Part shown: positions 7,907 through 15,444 of the stretch, one piece after another | Position numbering within the stretch: the first letter of the stretch is position 1 | How the letters are laid out: the number at the start of each line of letters is the position of its first letter | Assembly: GCA_944377425.1 (NCBI GenBank) | Contig: CALWEX010000064.1 | Location: 1-55,994 of the forward strand | Reading direction: 5' to 3' | DNA length: 55,994 nt | Source of the DNA: an uncultured Clostridia bacterium | GTDB taxonomy: Bacteria; Bacillota; Clostridia; Lachnospirales; Anaerotignaceae | Made by a program: the position numbers and the translations under genes | The notes under the pieces: model-generated | Told to the model about the DNA's origin: nothing | The model's input: only the letters and a program-made list of their open reading frames with translations | Database searches by the model: none

Positions 7907-8424
7907 CATTTAAAATGTTTGGAGCTGTTTTAATAGTGTTTTCAAGCTGGGTAACTGGTTTTATTTTTTCAATGAACAGCAGGTACAGACTTGATGACCT
8001 TGAGGAATTGAAAAAAGCTGTTACTTTGTTTATTAACGACGCTGTAAATATAAGCATGCCTTTAAGCAGTGTTTTTGAGGATATATCTAAAAGAGTGAAC
8101 GGCGCAATGTCTAAAATTTTTTACGACGCATCTGTTATAGCCAAAAAAAAGAGCGAGAAAAACGCTGAAGATATTTTTAGAAAAGCCGTGGACATTAATG
8201 TAAGCAATTTATATTTTCGATGGGAAGATATGGAATGTTTATATACTTTTGCCAAAAATCTTGACTGTTCTTTTAAAAATCAGCAAAAGGACAACGCCCT
8301 TTTATTAATAGATAATATAAAAGCTATTGAGGAAGAAGTGCGCCAAAAAGCGCAGAAAGAACAAAAGCTATATAATTCCGCTGGTGTTTTATGCGGAATA
8401 CTTATAAGCGTAATTTTATTCTAA
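7903..8424 (+). CDS. spoIIIAB: Stage III sporulation protein AB
   Basis: 173-residue membrane protein, related to GspF-type secretion platform proteins, part of the SpoIIIA complex. A membrane segment at the N terminus (residues about 5-25), a helical cytoplasmic middle rich in Lys/Glu, and a second hydrophobic helix at the extreme C terminus (SAGVLCGILISVILF). Start overlaps spoIIIAA by 4 bp. Identity rests on position between AA and AC together with this topology and length. Confidence 0.92.
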   Translation: MTFKMFGAVLIVFSSWVTGFIFSMNSRYRLDDLEELKKAVTLFINDAVNISMPLSSVFEDISKRVNGAMSKIFYDASVIAKKKSEKNAEDIFRKAVDINVSNLYFRWEDMECLYTFAKNLDCSFKNQQKDNALLLIDNIKAIEEEVRQKAQKEQKLYNSAGVLCGILISVILF

Positions 8425-8438
8425 AGGGGAGATACGAT

Positions 8439-8633
8439 ATGGATATAAGCATAGTTTTTCAAATAGCGGCTGTAGGCATTCTTGTGGCAGTGCTTAATCA
8501 GGTTTTAATAAGAGCCGGGCGTGAGGAACAGGCGATGCTTACAACACTTGCCGGACTTGTAGTTGTTTTATTCTGGGTAATTCAGTACATAAACAGGCTT
8601 TTTACTACTGTGCAGACACTTTTTAACCTGTAA
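8439..8633 (+). CDS. spoIIIAC: Stage III sporulation protein AC
   Basis: 64-residue, two-helix membrane protein of the SpoIIIA complex. The frame is open further upstream, but the ATG at 8439 after AAAGGGGAG gives the expected short product beginning MDISIVFQIAAVGILVAVL. The loop RAGREEQA between the helices matches the conserved loop of the family. It sits 14 bp after spoIIIAB and 16 bp before spoIIIAD. Confidence 0.95.
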   Translation: MDISIVFQIAAVGILVAVLNQVLIRAGREEQAMLTTLAGLVVVLFWVIQYINRLFTTVQTLFNL

Positions 8634-8649
8634 GAAAGCAGGTGCTTTT

Positions 8650-9033
8650 ATGGAAATTTTCAAAATAGTGGCAGTAGCCGCTTCCGGAACTGTGCTTGCT
8701 GTAACACTAAAAAAAGAAAGCCCCCAGCTGGCTATGGCATTAAGCGTTATTACTGGTGTAGTAATATTTTTGCAGCTTTTTGGATATTTTTCAAACATAA
8801 TTTCTCAGCTTTACAAAATGACAGCTTTAAGCGGAATTAAATCAGAGTATGTTTCAATAATACTTAAAGTTACCGGTATTGCATACATAACTCAGATAGG
8901 CTCTGAAATATGCAAAGACGCTGGCGAAAGCGCTATAGGTACAAAAATAGAAATAGCCGGCAAGGTTTTAATAGCCGCTGCCTGTCTGCCTTTGGTAACT
9001 ACGCTTTTTGGGACGGTGATGGACTTGCTATGA
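8650..9033 (+). CDS. spoIIIAD: Stage III sporulation protein AD
   Basis: 127-residue polytopic membrane protein of the SpoIIIA complex, related to AC by partial sequence repetition (three to four hydrophobic helices; KKESPQLAMALSVITGV and the IAYITQIGSEICKDAGESAIGTKIEIAGK segment are typical). Start ATG after AAAGCAGGTG. Its stop overlaps spoIIIAE by 4 bp. Confidence 0.95.
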   Translation: MEIFKIVAVAASGTVLAVTLKKESPQLAMALSVITGVVIFLQLFGYFSNIISQLYKMTALSGIKSEYVSIILKVTGIAYITQIGSEICKDAGESAIGTKIEIAGKVLIAAACLPLVTTLFGTVMDLL

Positions 9034-10169
9034 CAAAAAAACTAATATTTATTACATTAAAAGCGGCTGTTATTTTTTTGTTTATATTGGCTTTGTGTCC
9101 TATTAACGTAAAGGCTGAGGAAACAAATAATAGCAGTAATTATGAAATAGAAGATTATATGAATTTTGATACGTCAAAAGCCGATGAGGCGGCGGGCTAT
9201 ACCCAAGGCGGCGGTATTAAAGAGACCGCCGCACAGTTTTTGAACGGCAGTTTTTCATTTGCTGATTTATTGGATAGGGTTTTTAGTGGATTGTTTTCTG
9301 ATATATCAAAGCAGACAAGCAATATAAAAAAAATAACAGCGCTTATTATAGTCTGCGGCTTGCTTAAGAGTATAAGCTCATCTTTGGGCAGCAAGGAAGT
9401 AAATGATTTATGCTTTTTTGTATGCTACTCAGTAATAATATACATAATTATGACATCGTTTATTGAAGAAACTGTGCTTGTAAAAGAAAATATTCAGCGT
9501 TTTGCAAATGTAAATACAGCTATGATTCCTGTATTTGTTACTATAAGCGCCATGACAGGCAGAGCTATATCAGCGGCGGCGCTTTCTTCGGCTGTAATGC
9601 TTTTTTCATCTGTTGTATCAACTTTTTTATGTGGTGTTTTTATGCCTGTTATAACTGCCACAGCTGGGCTTGAAATGGTTAACAATGTTTTTGAGGAGGA
9701 CATGTTCTCGTCTTTGCTTGACTTTATAAAATATATACTGAGCATGAGTCTGAAAGTACTTGGTATTGCTTTTACAACAGTTATTTCTTTTCAAAGGCTG
9801 GGAACAACAGCAGCATCTTCTTTAGCTGTAAAGGCTGCTAAAAATGCTGTTAATTGTGTGCCGGTTGTAGGCGATATACTTTCTTCATCTGCACAAACGG
9901 TAGCAGATGCAGGCGCGGCTGTAGGTAATGCTGTAGCGGCTGCCTGTGCAGTAGGCGCAGTTGTTATTTCAGCAGCGCCTGTATTAAGGCTTGCAGTTGT
10001 GCTTATTGCTTTTAAATTAACAGCGGCTTTAACAGAGCCGGCTGGTGAAAAGCGCATTACAAAAACACTTAACAGCGCTGGGGACTACATAGCTATATTG
10101 ATAGGTGCGGTTTTTTTGTCGGCTATTATGTTTGTATTTTCAGCCGTAATATTAGCGGCTTCATTTTAG
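9030..10169 (+). CDS. spoIIIAE: Stage III sporulation protein AE
   Basis: 379-residue membrane protein with an N-terminal signal sequence (MTKKL, hydrophobic core, cleavage near VKA-EE) and about eight hydrophobic segments, part of the SpoIIIA channel. The frame is open up to 8910, but the ATG at 9030, coupled to the spoIIIAD stop (ATGA), gives the proper signal peptide and is the better start. The Ala-rich stretch SAAALSSAVMLFSSVVS and the C-terminal AVILAASF are family-like. Confidence 0.95.
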   Translation: MTKKLIFITLKAAVIFLFILALCPINVKAEETNNSSNYEIEDYMNFDTSKADEAAGYTQGGGIKETAAQFLNGSFSFADLLDRVFSGLFSDISKQTSNIKKITALIIVCGLLKSISSSLGSKEVNDLCFFVCYSVIIYIIMTSFIEETVLVKENIQRFANVNTAMIPVFVTISAMTGRAISAAALSSAVMLFSSVVSTFLCGVFMPVITATAGLEMVNNVFEEDMFSSLLDFIKYILSMSLKVLGIAFTTVISFQRLGTTAASSLAVKAAKNAVNCVPVVGDILSSSAQTVADAGAAVGNAVAAACAVGAVVISAAPVLRLAVVLIAFKLTAALTEPAGEKRITKTLNSAGDYIAILIGAVFLSAIMFVFSAVILAASF

Positions 10170-10181
10170 GAGATAAGCGGA

Positions 10182-10658
10182 ATGATTGAGGCAATTAGAG
10201 CATATATAAAAACCATAGCGGAATTTTTGTTTTTCGTTATGGTAATAAGGCTTGTATCAACAGAGAAAAGTCGAAAGTACATAAATTTCGCTTCCGGTAT
10301 AATTCTGCTGCTTATATCTTTCGGTCCGGTTATTGATATTATTTCAGGCGGAGAAACGTATGCCAGAGATTTTTTAAATAACTCTTTACCAAGCTATGAC
10401 ACTACTGAACAGTATGCTCAAAACGATACTTTTGATATGGTATTCCAAAATGAGCTGGAGCAGAGTGTAAAAGAAGATGTACAAAGCATGGGTTTTGAAT
10501 GCTTAAAGGCTGATGTTGAGATAGGAGATGATTTTTACTCCACCGGGAGCATTGAAAGCATTGAAATTACAGTAAAAAACGGTGAAGGAGCTGATGCGGC
10601 TGATTCATATTTAAAACGCAGGTACGGTGCTGAGCGTGTTGAAATAATATACAAATGA
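10182..10658 (+). CDS. spoIIIAF: Stage III sporulation protein AF
   Basis: 158-residue protein with two N-terminal membrane helices (residues about 5-23 and 33-55) and a soluble C-terminal domain of roughly 100 residues containing the acidic IESIEITVKNGEG strand and a final RRYGAERVEIIY. This matches SpoIIIAF, whose soluble part resembles ring-forming domains. ATG start behind AGGAGAT; 12 bp after spoIIIAE. Confidence 0.93.
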   Translation: MIEAIRAYIKTIAEFLFFVMVIRLVSTEKSRKYINFASGIILLLISFGPVIDIISGGETYARDFLNNSLPSYDTTEQYAQNDTFDMVFQNELEQSVKEDVQSMGFECLKADVEIGDDFYSTGSIESIEITVKNGEGADAADSYLKRRYGAERVEIIYK

Positions 10659-10675
10659 AACCGGAGGAATTGATT

Positions 10676-11257
10676 TTGGATACACTGCCTATTAAAAATT
10701 TACTTAGAAACGCTAAACTAAAAAAGTATATGGCTGTTATTTTTGCCGGTGGCATTGTGATTATGGCTTTTTCAGATAAAATACAAAAACCGCCATCGGA
10801 TAGTTTTGGCGCAAAAACAGCTGTGGAAAGTCAAGATGCAGCAGATACTGACATTGATATTTCGCAAAGTGATATAGAAAAACGCCTTGAGGAGCTTTTT
10901 GGAAACATAGACGGTGCCGGAAATGTAAAAGTTATGATAACTTATAAGTCAGGCCCGGAAAAAGTATTAGCTACTGAAACAAAAAGTTCTGAGGAAAGTT
11001 CACAGGAAAGAGATACTGACGGCACAGAGAGAACTTCTAAAAATGTTTCTTCAGAAATAAATATGGCGTATTCACAAAATAATATGTCATCAGGCGAGCC
11101 TTTTATTGTTAAAGAAAAAACGCCCGAGATAGAAGGGATAGTGGTTGTTGCCGAAGGCGGAGATGACATAATAGTAAAAGACGCTATATCAAAAGCGGCA
11201 CAGGCGCTTTTTAATGTGCCGGCACACAAAGTAGAAGTATTAAAAATGGGGGTATGA
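10676..11257 (+). CDS. spoIIIAG: Stage III sporulation protein AG
   Basis: Single-pass membrane protein of the SpoIIIA channel; its extracellular domain forms a large ring in the intermembrane space in B. subtilis. One helix near the N terminus (MAVIFAGGIVIMAF), then the ring-building domain with EKRLEELFGNIDGAGNVKVMITY and IEGIVVVAEGG, and a C-terminal ISKAAQALFNVPAHKVEVLKM, all characteristic. An ATG at 10655 is in frame and overlaps the spoIIIAF stop, but the GGAGGA site at 10663-10668 lies inside that extension and points to TTG 10676 (MDTLPIKNLL), 7 nt away. Confidence 0.94.
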   Translation: MDTLPIKNLLRNAKLKKYMAVIFAGGIVIMAFSDKIQKPPSDSFGAKTAVESQDAADTDIDISQSDIEKRLEELFGNIDGAGNVKVMITYKSGPEKVLATETKSSEESSQERDTDGTERTSKNVSSEINMAYSQNNMSSGEPFIVKEKTPEIEGIVVVAEGGDDIIVKDAISKAAQALFNVPAHKVEVLKMGV

Positions 11258-11260
11258 TAA

Positions 11261-11938
11261 ATGTTTTCACTTAAAAAGAATAATATTATAGCCGGAGTGC
11301 TTGTTGTTATGGTGGCAACGGCAGGATACTTAAACTTTACTCAAAAAGATGTAGATACACAAAGTGATGAAGTAAGCTATAATTACGATGAAATATTAGA
11401 TGCCGACAGTGTTACAGTGCTTGCAGATGATACAGAGGGTACTTTTACTGCTGTAAACGATACAGATACCGATACTGAAACTGCCGATGCATCTGAAGTT
11501 ACACTTGACCCTTTAACAGCACAGGCAGACAGCCAAACGGATAACACAGGTGAAGCTGTATTTGTAAATGCCGATGCAACTCAATCCGATACATATTTTG
11601 TTCAGGCGAAGCTTGACAGAGAGCAGTCAAGAGCAAAACAAAAAGATATGCTTACTGAAATGATTAACAGCTCTGAAATTGACAACGAACAGAAACAGCA
11701 GTTTGCTGACGGTATATTGGAAATTCAGCAGAGAATAGAAAAAGAAACTGCGTCAGAAGATATGATTAAGGCAAAAGGTTTTAAAGATGCTTATGTACGT
11801 ATAGACGACGAAACAGTTGACGTAGTTGTTGATGCTGAAACTATAAACGAACAGCAGGCGGCTCAGATTGAGGATATTGTAAAAAGAAAAACAGGTTATT
11901 CAGCTGAGCAGATTAAAATCAGCACTTTAAAAAAATAA
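11261..11938 (+). CDS. spoIIIAH: Stage III sporulation protein AH
   Basis: 225-residue single-pass protein. The N-terminal helix (about 8-25) anchors it in the mother-cell membrane; the C-terminal YscJ/FliF-like domain (about 125-222) in B. subtilis binds SpoIIQ across the intermembrane space. Between them is an acidic, Thr/Asp-rich linker (about 35-115) that is longer and more acidic than in B. subtilis. EMINSSEIDNEQKQQFADGI and AYVRIDDETVDVVVDA are typical. ATG start with GGGGG 3-4 bp after spoIIIAG. Last gene of the operon. Confidence 0.94.
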   Translation: MFSLKKNNIIAGVLVVMVATAGYLNFTQKDVDTQSDEVSYNYDEILDADSVTVLADDTEGTFTAVNDTDTDTETADASEVTLDPLTAQADSQTDNTGEAVFVNADATQSDTYFVQAKLDREQSRAKQKDMLTEMINSSEIDNEQKQQFADGILEIQQRIEKETASEDMIKAKGFKDAYVRIDDETVDVVVDAETINEQQAAQIEDIVKRKTGYSAEQIKISTLKK

Positions 11939-11980
11939 ACTAAATGCTTTTGTTTAATAAAAATATTATATTAAAATTTA

Positions 11981-12026
11981 GGCGGCGTTGTTACGGTTTA
12001 AACTGTAATTAAACGCCGCCTTTTGT
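11981..12026 (+). terminator. Terminator of the spoIIIA operon
   Basis: Perfect 9-bp stem GGCGGCGTT (11981-11989) with AACGCCGCC (12012-12020), then TTTT. The loop is 22 nt. It lies 42 bp after the spoIIIAH stop. Confidence 0.8.
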
Positions 12027-12118
12027 ATTTTCAGTACTTAATATTTATTTACAAGTGTTTTAAACATATTGTGAGTTATATAATTTGTGTGTATAATGCG
12101 TATAAAACCACTATATAC

Positions 12119-12148
12119 TTGAAAATATACAGTATAATCTGGTATAAT
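12119..12148 (+). promoter_or_regulatory. Sigma-A promoter for the Asp23-nusB-recN cluster
   Basis: TTGAAA (12119-12124), 18-nt spacer, TATAAT (12143-12148), about 50 bp before the Asp23/Gls24 gene start. A TTGACA also occurs at about 12164, but without a matching -10. Confidence 0.55.
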
Positions 12149-12204
12149 AATCTATAAAATAAATTGACAGGTTAGCCTGATTTTACATTCGGGAGGTTAT
12201 TGCC

Positions 12205-12591
12205 ATGGCAGATTTTTACGAAGAAAATGAAAAGTCAGTAGGACAGATTCAAATAGCAGATGAGGTAATTGCAATTATAGCGGGCACTGCCGCTTCTGAA
12301 GTTGAAGGTGTAGAAACAGTACCTAAACTTTCAGATGGTTCTTTTGGCGGAATATTTGGCAAAAAAAATAATCCTTCAAAGGGAATTAAGGTAAGTGTTG
12401 AAGACGGTACAGCCGTTATAGACGCTGATTTAGCTGTATTATATGGAGTAAGAATAACAGAAGCAGCAAGAGAGGTTCAGGAAAAAATTAAAAACGCTGT
12501 TGAAAACATGACTGGCCTTTCTGTTATGGCAGTTAATGTTAATATATCAGCCGTTATAACTAAAGCAAAAGCAGAAAAAGAAGAAGAATAA
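12205..12591 (+). CDS. Asp23/Gls24 family envelope stress protein (YqhY-like)
   Basis: 128-residue Asp23/Gls24-domain protein. Seen: the family core IADEVIAIIAGTAASEVEGV near the N terminus, a G-rich turn (GSFGGIFGKKN), VSVEDGTAVIDADLAVLYGV and the LSVMAVNVNISAV end. These proteins sit at the membrane and are linked to envelope stress and to lipid synthesis control. In B. subtilis the homologue yqhY also lies directly upstream of nusB, which supports orthology. ATG start with GGGAGG. The C-terminal charged tail (AKAEKEEE) is typical. A hairpin between this gene and nusB could adjust the ratio of the two. Confidence 0.9.
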   Translation: MADFYEENEKSVGQIQIADEVIAIIAGTAASEVEGVETVPKLSDGSFGGIFGKKNNPSKGIKVSVEDGTAVIDADLAVLYGVRITEAAREVQEKIKNAVENMTGLSVMAVNVNISAVITKAKAEKEEE

Positions 12592-12600
12592 AACTGTATT

Positions 12601-12636
12601 TAACCCTTGGGAATAACGCGTTTCCTGAGGGTTTAG
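12601..12636 (+). terminator. Hairpin between Asp23 gene and nusB (weak terminator or attenuator)
   Basis: AACCCT pairs with AGGGTT, with further partial pairing inside (GGGA with TTTCC). The 3' side is TAGTTTC, a poor U-tract, so termination is likely partial at most. Confidence 0.35.
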
Positions 12637-12682
12637 TTTCATTTACGGTTTAAGCGGCGTAGGTATTATTTTGGAGGGTTTT

Positions 12683-13090
12683 ATGAGCAGAACTAACGCA
12701 AGAAAAAGCGCATTTTATTTGGTATTTCAGCATGACTTTGTTGGAAATGAAGGTCTTGGAGAGGCAAAAGATATTTTTTACGCCGAAAATGATGATTTAG
12801 ACGAGAACGACAAAAGCTTTATTGATTCAGCCGTTAAAGGCACTATTGATAATTTGGAAGAGATAGACAGCATTATATCAAGTGTATCTAAAGGCTGGAG
12901 TATTGAAAGAATGGCAAAAGTTGATTTGGCTATACTGCGTCTTGCTGTTTATGAGCTTAAATTTGGTAAAGCTACACCTAAGAAGGTTGTTATTAATGAA
13001 GCAGTTGAGTTGGCTAAAAAATACAGCTCAGATAATGCACCGTCTTTTATTAACGGTGTGCTGGGCAAGATTGCTGGCGGCGATGAATGA
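12683..13090 (+). CDS. nusB: Transcription antitermination factor NusB
   Basis: 135-residue all-helical RNA-binding protein which with NusE(S10) binds boxA and supports rRNA antitermination. Seen: SRTNARKSAFYLVFQHD at the N terminus (typical R-AR--A---L-Q) and the C-terminal ERMAKVDLAILRLAVYEL, KVVINEAVELAKKYSS, FINGVLG signature. The frame opens at TTG 12671, but GGAGGG at 12673-12678 lies downstream of that codon, so ATG 12683 is the true start. The stop overlaps xseA by 4 bp. Confidence 0.96.
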   Translation: MSRTNARKSAFYLVFQHDFVGNEGLGEAKDIFYAENDDLDENDKSFIDSAVKGTIDNLEEIDSIISSVSKGWSIERMAKVDLAILRLAVYELKFGKATPKKVVINEAVELAKKYSSDNAPSFINGVLGKIAGGDE

Positions 13091-14319
13091 TAGATAGAAA
13101 AATTTATTCTGTATCACAAATAAACAGATATATCCGCGGCCTTTTGGAAATGGACGTTATACTTAACAGTATTTGGGTTAGAGGAGAAATTTCTAATTTA
13201 AAAGTCCATACTTCAGGCCATATATATTTTACACTTAAAGATAGCTCATCTGCAATAAGTGCTATAATGTTTGCTTCTTACGCGGAGCTTATGCCGTATG
13301 AGCTTGAAAACGGTATGGATGTTATAGTCTGTGGCTATGTGTCTTTATATGAAAAAACAGGCAAATACCAGCTATATGTGCAGATAGCGGAGCCGGCAGG
13401 AGCAGGAGAGCTGAGTGTTGCCTTTGAACAGCTTAAACGAAAGCTTCAGGAAGAGGGACTTTTTGATGAGGACTATAAAAGACCTATTGCAAAGCACCCT
13501 CAGGCGGTGGCTGTTATAACTTCGCCTACAGGTGCGGCTGTGCGTGATGTTATAAACATTTTAAGCCGCAGAGCGCCTAATGTTAAAATAATAGTTTGCC
13601 CGGCTCTTGTTCAGGGTGAAGGCGCAGCGGATTCAATAGTTTCTGCACTTAGTGATATAAACGAAAGTGGTTTGGCAGATACTATAATACTAGGACGCGG
13701 CGGCGGAAGTATGGAGGACTTATGGCCTTTTAATGAGGAAAAGGTGGCAAGAGCCATTTTTGCTTCTGAAATACCAGTTATTTCAGCTGTAGGCCATGAA
13801 ACAGATTTTACTATTGCCGATTTTGTTGCGGATTTAAGGGCGCCTACGCCTTCGGCAGCGGCAGAGCTGGCATCAGCCGACTGCATGGAAGAAAAAAGAA
13901 ATGTTTTAAACCTTGCAGAAAGGCTTAATTTAAGCATAGATTCAAAAATAAAGTATGAGAACGAAAGAATTAAATCGTATTTTGGTGTGCGTGTTTTAAG
14001 GCGCTTGGAGGAAAGAGCTGTAAATCTTGAAATATTAAACGATAGGTTTTTAATTCAGCTTAATAACTCAATAGAAGCACAGATGAAAAACGCTTTTAAC
14101 AGATATAACTTAATGAGTGAAAAACTGGGGCTTTTATCGCCTTTAAATGTGTTAAAGCGAGGATATGCCGCTGTATTTGATAAAAATGGAAGTACTGTTA
14201 TGGGGCCTGAAAATTTGCAGGATAATGATTTGATTAGAATAAAATTTTATACCGGTGATGTATGGGCCGAGATAAAGAAAAGGGATTATAATAATGGCGA
14301 GAAAGAAGAAAACTTATGA
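13087..14319 (+). CDS. xseA: Exodeoxyribonuclease VII large subunit
   Basis: 410-residue catalytic subunit of ExoVII, which degrades single-stranded DNA to oligonucleotides. An N-terminal OB-fold (about 1-100: WVRGEISNLKVHTSGHIYFTLKD) binds DNA; the nuclease core follows with VAVITSPTGAAVRDVI, GRGGGSMEDLWPFNEE, ISAVGHETDFTIADFVADLRAPTPSAAAE, all signature segments. The C-terminal part is coiled coil ending at SPLNVLKRGYA. ATG start coupled to nusB; the 3' end overlaps xseB by 26 bp, so the two subunits are translated together. Confidence 0.97.
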   Translation: MIDRKIYSVSQINRYIRGLLEMDVILNSIWVRGEISNLKVHTSGHIYFTLKDSSSAISAIMFASYAELMPYELENGMDVIVCGYVSLYEKTGKYQLYVQIAEPAGAGELSVAFEQLKRKLQEEGLFDEDYKRPIAKHPQAVAVITSPTGAAVRDVINILSRRAPNVKIIVCPALVQGEGAADSIVSALSDINESGLADTIILGRGGGSMEDLWPFNEEKVARAIFASEIPVISAVGHETDFTIADFVADLRAPTPSAAAELASADCMEEKRNVLNLAERLNLSIDSKIKYENERIKSYFGVRVLRRLEERAVNLEILNDRFLIQLNNSIEAQMKNAFNRYNLMSEKLGLLSPLNVLKRGYAAVFDKNGSTVMGPENLQDNDLIRIKFYTGDVWAEIKKRDYNNGEKEENL

Positions 14320-14542
14320 GGAAGCGGCCGAAAGGCTTGAGGAAATAGTTGAAAAACTTGAAAACTCAGATGTATCCCTTGAGGAATCTATAAATCTATA
14401 TAAAGAAGGAATGGAGCTTACTCTTTTATGCCGCCAGAAGCTTGATGCAGCACGGCAGGAAGTGGACGAGCTTAAAAAGAATTTTGATGGAAGCTTTTCT
14501 TTGAAGCCTTTTAACACTGATTTGGAGGAAGAAGAGCAATGA
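14294..14542 (+). CDS. xseB: Exodeoxyribonuclease VII small subunit
   Basis: 82-residue helical hairpin protein that wraps the coiled coil of XseA. Typical sequence: YEEAAERLEEIVEKLENSDVSLEESINLYKEGMEL, then C-x-x-KLDAARQEV. Start ATG lies inside the end of xseA; its stop overlaps ispA by 4 bp. Confidence 0.96.
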   Translation: MARKKKTYEEAAERLEEIVEKLENSDVSLEESINLYKEGMELTLLCRQKLDAARQEVDELKKNFDGSFSLKPFNTDLEEEEQ

Positions 14543-15420
14543 ATTTAAGTGAACTTAAAGAAAAAATGGAATTAACGGATGCTGCTTTGGAAAGGCTTCT
14601 GCCACCAGAAAACAAGTATCCTGAAATAATATATAAAGCAATGAGATATTCGGTATTTGCCGGAGGCAAAAGGCTTAGGCCAGTAATTTTGCTTTCTGTT
14701 TGTGAGATGTTAGGCGGCGATATAAAAAAGGCTCTGCCTTTTGCTGCCGCTATTGAGATGATACATACATACTCACTTATACATGACGATTTGCCGGCTT
14801 TGGATAATGACGATTACAGACGTGGACGCCTTACAAGTCATAAAATGTTTGGCGAGGATATTGCCATACTTACAGGTGACGCACTTTTGGGACATGCCTT
14901 TGAGGTTATGTCAAAGCAAACGGCACAAAGCGGCGATGTTGATATGGCAAAAGCAATGTATGATATTGCCTTTGGCTGCGGTGTAAACGGCATGCTTACA
15001 GGGCAGGTTGTGGATGTAATAAGCGAAGGACAGGCTATAGATAAAGATACACTTGATTTTATACATTTAAACAAAACTGCCGCAATGATACAGGGTGCTT
15101 TTAAAGCTGGTGCACATTTGGCATCAGCTGACGAAGAAACTGTTGAAAAGCTTAATAGGGCTGCTGAAAAAATAGGCGTAGCCTTCCAGATACAGGACGA
15201 TATAATGGATGTTACAAGCTCTTTTGAGGAAATGGGAAAACCTGTTTTAAGTGATGAAAAGAACAACAAAACAACTTATGTTACCCTTTTGGGAATAGAG
15301 GGCTCTAAAAAAGTTGTAAAAGACCTTTCAAAAGAGGCTTGTGAAATACTCGAAACATTTGGTGATAAAGCTGAATTTTTAATTGAGCTTACAAAATATC
15401 TTACTGAAAGAAAAAAATAA
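14539..15420 (+). CDS. ispA: Farnesyl/geranyl diphosphate synthase (trans-prenyltransferase)
   Basis: 293-residue polyprenyl synthase condensing IPP with allylic diphosphates, in most relatives to farnesyl diphosphate, supplying bactoprenol and related lipids. First Asp-rich motif DDLPALDNDD (83-92) and GGKRLRP (42-48); the second is QDDIMD. Length and the position between xseB and dxs match ispA of Firmicutes. Chain-length choice depends on residues just before the first motif (THTYSLIHDD-like, here MIHTYSLIHDD), consistent with a short-chain C15 product. Start overlaps xseB by 4 bp. Confidence 0.94.
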   Translation: MNLSELKEKMELTDAALERLLPPENKYPEIIYKAMRYSVFAGGKRLRPVILLSVCEMLGGDIKKALPFAAAIEMIHTYSLIHDDLPALDNDDYRRGRLTSHKMFGEDIAILTGDALLGHAFEVMSKQTAQSGDVDMAKAMYDIAFGCGVNGMLTGQVVDVISEGQAIDKDTLDFIHLNKTAAMIQGAFKAGAHLASADEETVEKLNRAAEKIGVAFQIQDDIMDVTSSFEEMGKPVLSDEKNNKTTYVTLLGIEGSKKVVKDLSKEACEILETFGDKAEFLIELTKYLTERKK

Positions 15421-15444
15421 TGCTGATAAACTTGTCGTATTTAA

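Noticed and set aside
8910..9029. N-terminal extension of spoIIIAE read inside spoIIIAD
   Set aside because: The extension is an overlap shadow; ATG 9030 gives a regular signal peptide and a 4-bp coupling to spoIIIAD.
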